A stretch of DNA of 64,000 bases, taken from positions 1-64,000 of the forward strand of contig JBBAFS010000001.1 of NCBI GenBank assembly GCA_041655255.1, in the 5' to 3' direction. Source of the DNA: JBBAFS01 sp041655255 (GTDB lineage: Bacteria; Spirochaetota; Spirochaetia; Sphaerochaetales; Sphaerochaetaceae). Below the pieces are notes generated by a model. The model had not been told where the DNA came from, ran no database searches, and worked only from the letters and a program-made list of their open reading frames with translations. A program made the translations under genes and the position numbers. Below are positions 59,692-64,000 of the stretch, piece by piece; position 1 is the first letter of the stretch, and each line of letters begins with the position of its first letter.

Positions 59692-59958
59692 TTAAGCTGA
59701 AGGAGTCCGGTCAACATAAATGTTGTGTTTGTTGAGAAGTTTTTTAACGGTTGCAGAAGGTTGTGCCCCTTTTGCTAACCACTCTTTAATTCTCTCTTCT
59801 TTAAGGACTACTTGTTTATCTTCGTCCTCAATTGGATGATATAATCCAACTTCTTCGATTGATCGGCTATCACGTGCTGCCGCAGAATCGATAACGACAA
59901 TGCGATAGTATGGTCTTTTTTTAGAACCAAATCTTTTTAATCTAATACTGGTACTCAC
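59692..59958 (-). CDS. rpsP: Ribosomal protein S16
   Basis: An 88-residue protein with the S16 start (IRLKRFGSKKRPYYRIVVID, then ARDSRSIEEVGLYHP). It starts at a GTG with AGGAGG upstream. The typical neighbours are khpA and ffh. It belongs to the 30S subunit. Confidence 0.96.
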   Translation of the reverse strand: MSTSIRLKRFGSKKRPYYRIVVIDSAAARDSRSIEEVGLYHPIEDEDKQVVLKEERIKEWLAKGAQPSATVKKLLNKHNIYVDRTPSA

Positions 59959-59980
59959 AACTTCCTCCTGCCCAACGCTA

Positions 59981-61312
59981 CTACATTCCCATATGTTTCA
60001 TCATTGAAGCTTGATATGATTTATTTCTTGCGAACTTTCTCATTGTTAGTCGCATCTTTTCAAATTTACGCATCAGTCTATTAACATCATTAACCGTTGT
60101 TCCACTACCTGATGCCACCCGCTTACGACGAGCTGGGCCTAGTATACGGTAATTTGTCCTTTCAGAATAGGTCATAGACTGTATTATGGCCTTTTCTCTT
60201 ACCATCTCTTGGGTGTCGATATCATCTTCACTGATATTTCCTTTAGCACCTGGGATCATTTCGATGATTTTATCGATAGAACCCATGCTGTTCACCCTTT
60301 CTAGCTGTTCAAGATAATCTTGTAAATCGAAGGTGTTTTTTTGCAACTTTCGTTGCATCTTTTCGGCATCTTCAAAATCCATCGTCTCTTGAGCTTTCTC
60401 AACTAAGGAGACAACATCTCCCATTCCAAGAATGCGGGATGCGATTCGAGATGGGTAAAATGGATCTAAATCTTCAGGTTTCTCACCTACTCCGATAAAT
60501 TTAATCGGTTTGCCAACAACACTTTTTAGTGAGAGTGCTGCTCCACCACGGGTATCTGAATCAAATTTACTTAAAATGACTCCGCTGATACCGACCTTTT
60601 GATCAAACTCTTGCGCAATGGTTACTGCACTTTGACCTGTCATGGCATCAGCAACAAAGATTGTTTCATCGGGGTTCAAAACATGAGCTAAGCGTTGAAT
60701 CTCACCCATCATCTGATCATCAAGGTGCATTCGCCCTGAAGTATCGACAATCATCGTATTAAACTGCTCTTTTTTAGCATATGCAAGAGCCCGTTGAGCA
60801 ATCTTTACTGGATCTTTTGAATCTTCGGTATAGACAGGAACACCAATACGCTCCCCTAAGACTTGTAATTGTAAAATAGCAGCAGGACGAACAACGTCGG
60901 CTGCTACAAGGAGTACTCGGCGTCCCTCTTTTTGTAATCTAAGGGCTAACTTACTCGCTGTAGTGGTTTTTCCTGATCCCTGAAGGCCCATCATCAAGAT
61001 GGTACTGGTGGTATCGGGTCCTTTGAGTTGTAAGGTCGATTGATCTTCATCTCCAAGGAGTTGAACCATTCGATCGTAAATAATCTTTATAAATTGTTGG
61101 CCTGGGTCGACCGATTTAAGAACTTTTTCTCCAGTAGCCTCTTCGATGGTCCGGTTGATAAACCTTCTGACAACACGAAGATGGACGTCGGCTTCTAAAA
61201 GAGCAATTTTTATCTCTTCAACCGCGTCTTGGATATTTTTCTCTGTAATCTTACTTTTTCCGCTAAAGGTGCGGACTATTTGGGTAAATTTATCGCTTAT
61301 TGAATCAAACAT
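59981..61312 (-). CDS. ffh: Signal recognition particle protein Ffh
   Basis: A 443-residue SRP54 GTPase. N-domain at residues 1-90; G1 GLQGSGKTTTASKLA, G3 DTSGRMHLDDQMM, GVGEKPEDLDPFYPSRIAS and the methionine-rich M-domain (MRKFEKMRLTMRKFARNKSY, then MMKHMGM) that binds signal sequences and 4.5S RNA. It works with FtsY at 30-31 kb. It is upstream of rpsP, a widespread order. Confidence 0.96.
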   Translation of the reverse strand: MFDSISDKFTQIVRTFSGKSKITEKNIQDAVEEIKIALLEADVHLRVVRRFINRTIEEATGEKVLKSVDPGQQFIKIIYDRMVQLLGDEDQSTLQLKGPDTTSTILMMGLQGSGKTTTASKLALRLQKEGRRVLLVAADVVRPAAILQLQVLGERIGVPVYTEDSKDPVKIAQRALAYAKKEQFNTMIVDTSGRMHLDDQMMGEIQRLAHVLNPDETIFVADAMTGQSAVTIAQEFDQKVGISGVILSKFDSDTRGGAALSLKSVVGKPIKFIGVGEKPEDLDPFYPSRIASRILGMGDVVSLVEKAQETMDFEDAEKMQRKLQKNTFDLQDYLEQLERVNSMGSIDKIIEMIPGAKGNISEDDIDTQEMVREKAIIQSMTYSERTNYRILGPARRKRVASGSGTTVNDVNRLMRKFEKMRLTMRKFARNKSYQASMMKHMGM

Positions 61313-61345
61313 TCCATTTCCACATAATCAGTACTACGCCTCGAT

Positions 61346-64000
61346 TTATACTGTATTATCAATTTCATTGTCAAGTTCCTCATCTTCTAACCCCATACGG
61401 TAACTGATGGTCTTCGAGACTCCCCTCTCTTCCATCGTAATACCTAATAACGTTTTAGATCCTAAGACTGTGTGTTTATTGTGGGTGATGATGATGAATT
61501 GACTGTTTTGGCTAAATTCATCGAGTACTTCTAAGAAGTTCCCGATATTACGGTCATCTAAGGCAGCATCAATCTCATCTAAAATTGCAAAGGGAGAGGG
61601 TTTTACTTTGTATGTTGCAAATAAGAGTGCTACTGCAGTAAGAGATTTCTCTCCTCCTGATAGCGGAGCTAGACGATCGAGTTTTTTCCCTGGTGGTTGA
61701 GCTAAGATATCAATACCACTCTCTAATACATTCTCAGGATCTAAAAGACGAAGTTCAGCTCTTCCACCACTAAACATTCGGTGAAACATCTGTTGAAAGT
61801 TTACTCGTATCGCTTGATACGACTCTAAAAAGAGTTTTTCACTACGAATGGTAATCTCTTCAATGACCTTCTCTAAATCAGTTTTCGCTTTTTGAAGATC
61901 ACTTAACTGCTGGTGGATAAAATCATATCGCTCTTTAATCTCTTTGAACTCTTCAGCAGCCATGTGGTTGATATACCCCATACCTTGAATCTGTTTATTG
62001 ATTTTGTTGAGTTGTTCTCTAAGTGTACTAAAATCTTCTAACTCAGTATCTAATTGATCATCAAACTCTTTTAAGCTCTTTCCATAGGTATCAAAGTAGT
62101 TTGTATATACTTGAGCAATTTGTTGTTGAATCCCTTCGATATGGTAAGTAATTTTATCGGAAGTTGTTCGAATCTCTCTGAGAGTTTCATAATAATCATT
62201 AAGACGATTCCGTTCAGAGCCAAGACGCTCATTCTCTTGTTCGATTGAGAGAATTAACTCACTAAGACTCTCTTCTTGTTCTTGTTTATCAAGCAGTAAT
62301 TGTTTTTGCTCTTCTTGGGCTGTCTCTATTTGAGTTTGTGCATCTTTAAGTCTTTGTTGGGCATAATCGGATTCAGTTACAGCATCTTGGAGTAGATATG
62401 TACTTTCAGTTTGTTGTTGACGCAACGATTGAATAAGGGAAAGCACTGACTCTTTTTTTGTTGTAAAACTATTTAAAGAGAGTCGCAGTTGCACCACGTG
62501 CTCACGGTACTGCTCAAGAAGTTGTTGTAAACGTGTTCGCTCCTCTTTGAGAATAGCTATCTCTTTATGGTATGAGGTAACTTTTTGGTGACTGAGTCTC
62601 ATTTTCTCATCAATTGAGTGTTTTTGACTAATAATTCCTTCGGGTGCTAACAGTTCATCGATAAATGAGGGAATCTTACTTTGGTATGTTTCAAATAGTA
62701 CTCTTAATTTTTGATGAGATGCTTGAATCTCGTTAAGATAGTGTGCCCACTGAGTTTGTGCTCGCTGTATGGTAATAGACTCTTGTTCTAACATGGTTGT
62801 AAGTTCGTTAGAAAATTCGACTTGTTTAATAACAGTTCGTTCTATGAGATCGAGATGATCAGTAAGTTCTTTTTCACTCTGTTTTCGTTGGCTAGTTGAG
62901 TATCCACTAGCTTTGAGTTTCTCATCGAGCTCTTCAACTAGCAGATCAGTAATTCGTTGTAACTCACCTGAGAGTTCTTGTTGAATGTGTTGCTCTTGTA
63001 CAATAGAGTTCTCATTGTGGATAATCTGTTGGTCACTTTCATCTATCTGTTTAACAGTAAAACTCATCTCTTTTTCTTGGAGATGAATTTTTTTCTCTGA
63101 ATCTATGATCGACTCATCTAATGAATCTAACACATCTTGTTGTTCTTCAAGTTCTTGCTCATTACGAGCAAGTCGTTCTTTGAGGTTATTTGCCCGTTGT
63201 TCAGCCTCTTCTTTATTCCTAAGAAAATCACGATACCGTTCTTCTAAAATCTCAAGTTGATCTTTTTTGCCGTTTAATTGCCCTTCGATTCGTTGAATAC
63301 CCGATTGGAGTTCAATACGTTGTTCTGCAAACTGTCGTAAGTCAGTTTGCTGCTGTTCTAAGCTCTGTTGAAGAAGCTCACTCTCTTTTTTTAACGCATC
63401 GTAAGATTGTTGAGTTTCACTTAACTCTTGTTCTTTAGCCTCTTTCAACAATAAATGGTTTTGAATTGTGGCTAATTGAACATGAACTTCTAAAGTAGAT
63501 TGCTCTTTTTCTAGGGCACGAAAACGTTCAACTTTTTCAGCTTGTATTTTTCGTGAGTCGTATTGGCGTTTAATCTCTTTAAAAAGCGTTTCAACTTGTT
63601 CGATATTCTCTTCAGTTCGTTGTAGTTTTCTCCCTGCTTCAACACTTCGTTGTTTATAACGGGTGATACCTGCAGCCTCTTCAAAGATGTAGCGTCGATC
63701 TTCAGGTTTGTGACTGAGGATTTGATCAATCTTCCCTTGTTCTAAAATTGAATAGGCCGATTTCCCAATCCCTGTATCAAAAAAGAGTTCACGAATATCT
63801 CGTAGGCGTACTTGGTTACGATTAATAAAGAATTCACTTTCACCACTTCGGAAAATCCGTCGCCGAATTTCAACTTCAGTAGCATCGATTGGTAAAGCGC
63901 CATCGCTGTTACTGATAACTAAACTCACCTCTGCTACATTCAGTGGTTTACGAGTTTCAGTGCCGTTGAAAATGACATCTTCCATTTTACCAGCACGAAG
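61346..64000 (-). CDS. smc: Chromosome segregation protein SMC (5' part outside window)
   Basis: The visible 884 residues enter from the right edge; the frame is open through 64000 (LRAGK before the first ATG at 63985), so the apparent ATG start is internal. The Walker A head lies outside. The N-terminal head remainder has MEDVIFNGTETRKPL and GKSAYSILEQGKIDQIL. Long coiled coils flank a shortened hinge region (about residues 430-560; low similarity there). The C-terminal head carries the signature LSGGEKSLTAVALLF and Walker B FAILDEIDAALDD, then FIIITHNK. SMC condenses and segregates the chromosome. It is just upstream of ffh. Confidence 0.93.
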   Translation of the reverse strand, partial: LRAGKMEDVIFNGTETRKPLNVAEVSLVISNSDGALPIDATEVEIRRRIFRSGESEFFINRNQVRLRDIRELFFDTGIGKSAYSILEQGKIDQILSHKPEDRRYIFEEAAGITRYKQRSVEAGRKLQRTEENIEQVETLFKEIKRQYDSRKIQAEKVERFRALEKEQSTLEVHVQLATIQNHLLLKEAKEQELSETQQSYDALKKESELLQQSLEQQQTDLRQFAEQRIELQSGIQRIEGQLNGKKDQLEILEERYRDFLRNKEEAEQRANNLKERLARNEQELEEQQDVLDSLDESIIDSEKKIHLQEKEMSFTVKQIDESDQQIIHNENSIVQEQHIQQELSGELQRITDLLVEELDEKLKASGYSTSQRKQSEKELTDHLDLIERTVIKQVEFSNELTTMLEQESITIQRAQTQWAHYLNEIQASHQKLRVLFETYQSKIPSFIDELLAPEGIISQKHSIDEKMRLSHQKVTSYHKEIAILKEERTRLQQLLEQYREHVVQLRLSLNSFTTKKESVLSLIQSLRQQQTESTYLLQDAVTESDYAQQRLKDAQTQIETAQEEQKQLLLDKQEQEESLSELILSIEQENERLGSERNRLNDYYETLREIRTTSDKITYHIEGIQQQIAQVYTNYFDTYGKSLKEFDDQLDTELEDFSTLREQLNKINKQIQGMGYINHMAAEEFKEIKERYDFIHQQLSDLQKAKTDLEKVIEEITIRSEKLFLESYQAIRVNFQQMFHRMFSGGRAELRLLDPENVLESGIDILAQPPGKKLDRLAPLSGGEKSLTAVALLFATYKVKPSPFAILDEIDAALDDRNIGNFLEVLDEFSQNSQFIIITHNKHTVLGSKTLLGITMEERGVSKTISYRMGLEDEELDNEIDNTV

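Noticed and set aside
1..64000. CRISPR arrays, insertion sequences, prophage genes, integrases
   Set aside because: No evenly spaced direct repeats, transposase or integrase motifs, or terminal inverted repeats were seen; nearly all space is filled by core genes.

Overview
The window reads as a chromosomal segment of a low-GC (roughly 38-40% by eye) diderm bacterium, most probably a spirochaete. The support is indirect: a LolCDE-like set beside FtsY, a full Rnf complex, a type 2 (eukaryote-like) IleRS, a DUF1015 protein, a fused radical-SAM/DUF2344 protein, a CT398-type zinc-ribbon protein, secreted proteins with a spirochaete-like FAxGGKE signal-peptide end, and tRNA genes without encoded CCA. 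Genes are densely packed, with many ATGA or one-base overlaps and several tail-to-tail overlaps. No insertion sequence, prophage, CRISPR array or obvious transferred island was seen.

Left arm (1-10.4 kb, + strand): the C-terminal end of a LacI-type regulator, a ComEC-like metallo-beta-lactamase-fold protein, a tripartite tricarboxylate transporter (tctC-tctB-tctA), a BusR-like GntR/RCK_C regulator expected to sense cyclic di-AMP, and a peptide/nickel-type ABC importer (binding protein, two permeases, one fused double ATPase). A roughly 130-nt leader before the importer can fold into a three-way junction and is a riboswitch candidate.

10.3-18.6 kb (- strand): a radical-SAM protein, the RNase P RNA, a zinc-ribbon coiled-coil protein, rpoD, dnaG and a Cys-cluster protein form an information-processing block, followed by tRNA-Tyr and tRNA-Thr with a good promoter. 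18.6-25.1 kb is a mixed stretch: 2-hydroxyacid dehydrogenase, periplasmic TPR protein, AroH chorismate mutase, DUF1015, a Sua5/YrdC-like protein, an FtsB-like protein and a membrane protein with a degenerate GGDEF domain.

25.1-40.4 kb (- strand) is a nearly gapless 15-gene run: rnfCDGEAB, a GH57-like protein lacking its catalytic residues, prfB with a programmed +1 frameshift, a secreted unknown, ftsY, another secreted unknown, lolC-lolD-lolE-like genes and rnz. It links a redox-driven ion pump, translation termination, membrane targeting and lipoprotein export.

40.4-56.3 kb: a P-loop NTPase with an Asp23-like tail, a PcnB-like polymerase, hisS, an HrpA-type helicase, aroB, a cysteine desulfurase/ThiI pair for tRNA 4-thiouridine, fmdB, a lipoprotein, ileS, the CCA-adding enzyme and rnc. 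56.3-64 kb (- strand) is a conserved core cluster: smc (cut by the window edge), ffh, rpsP, khpA, rimM, trmD, rplS, an unknown zinc-finger-like basic protein, coaD, rpmF, acpP and rnc.
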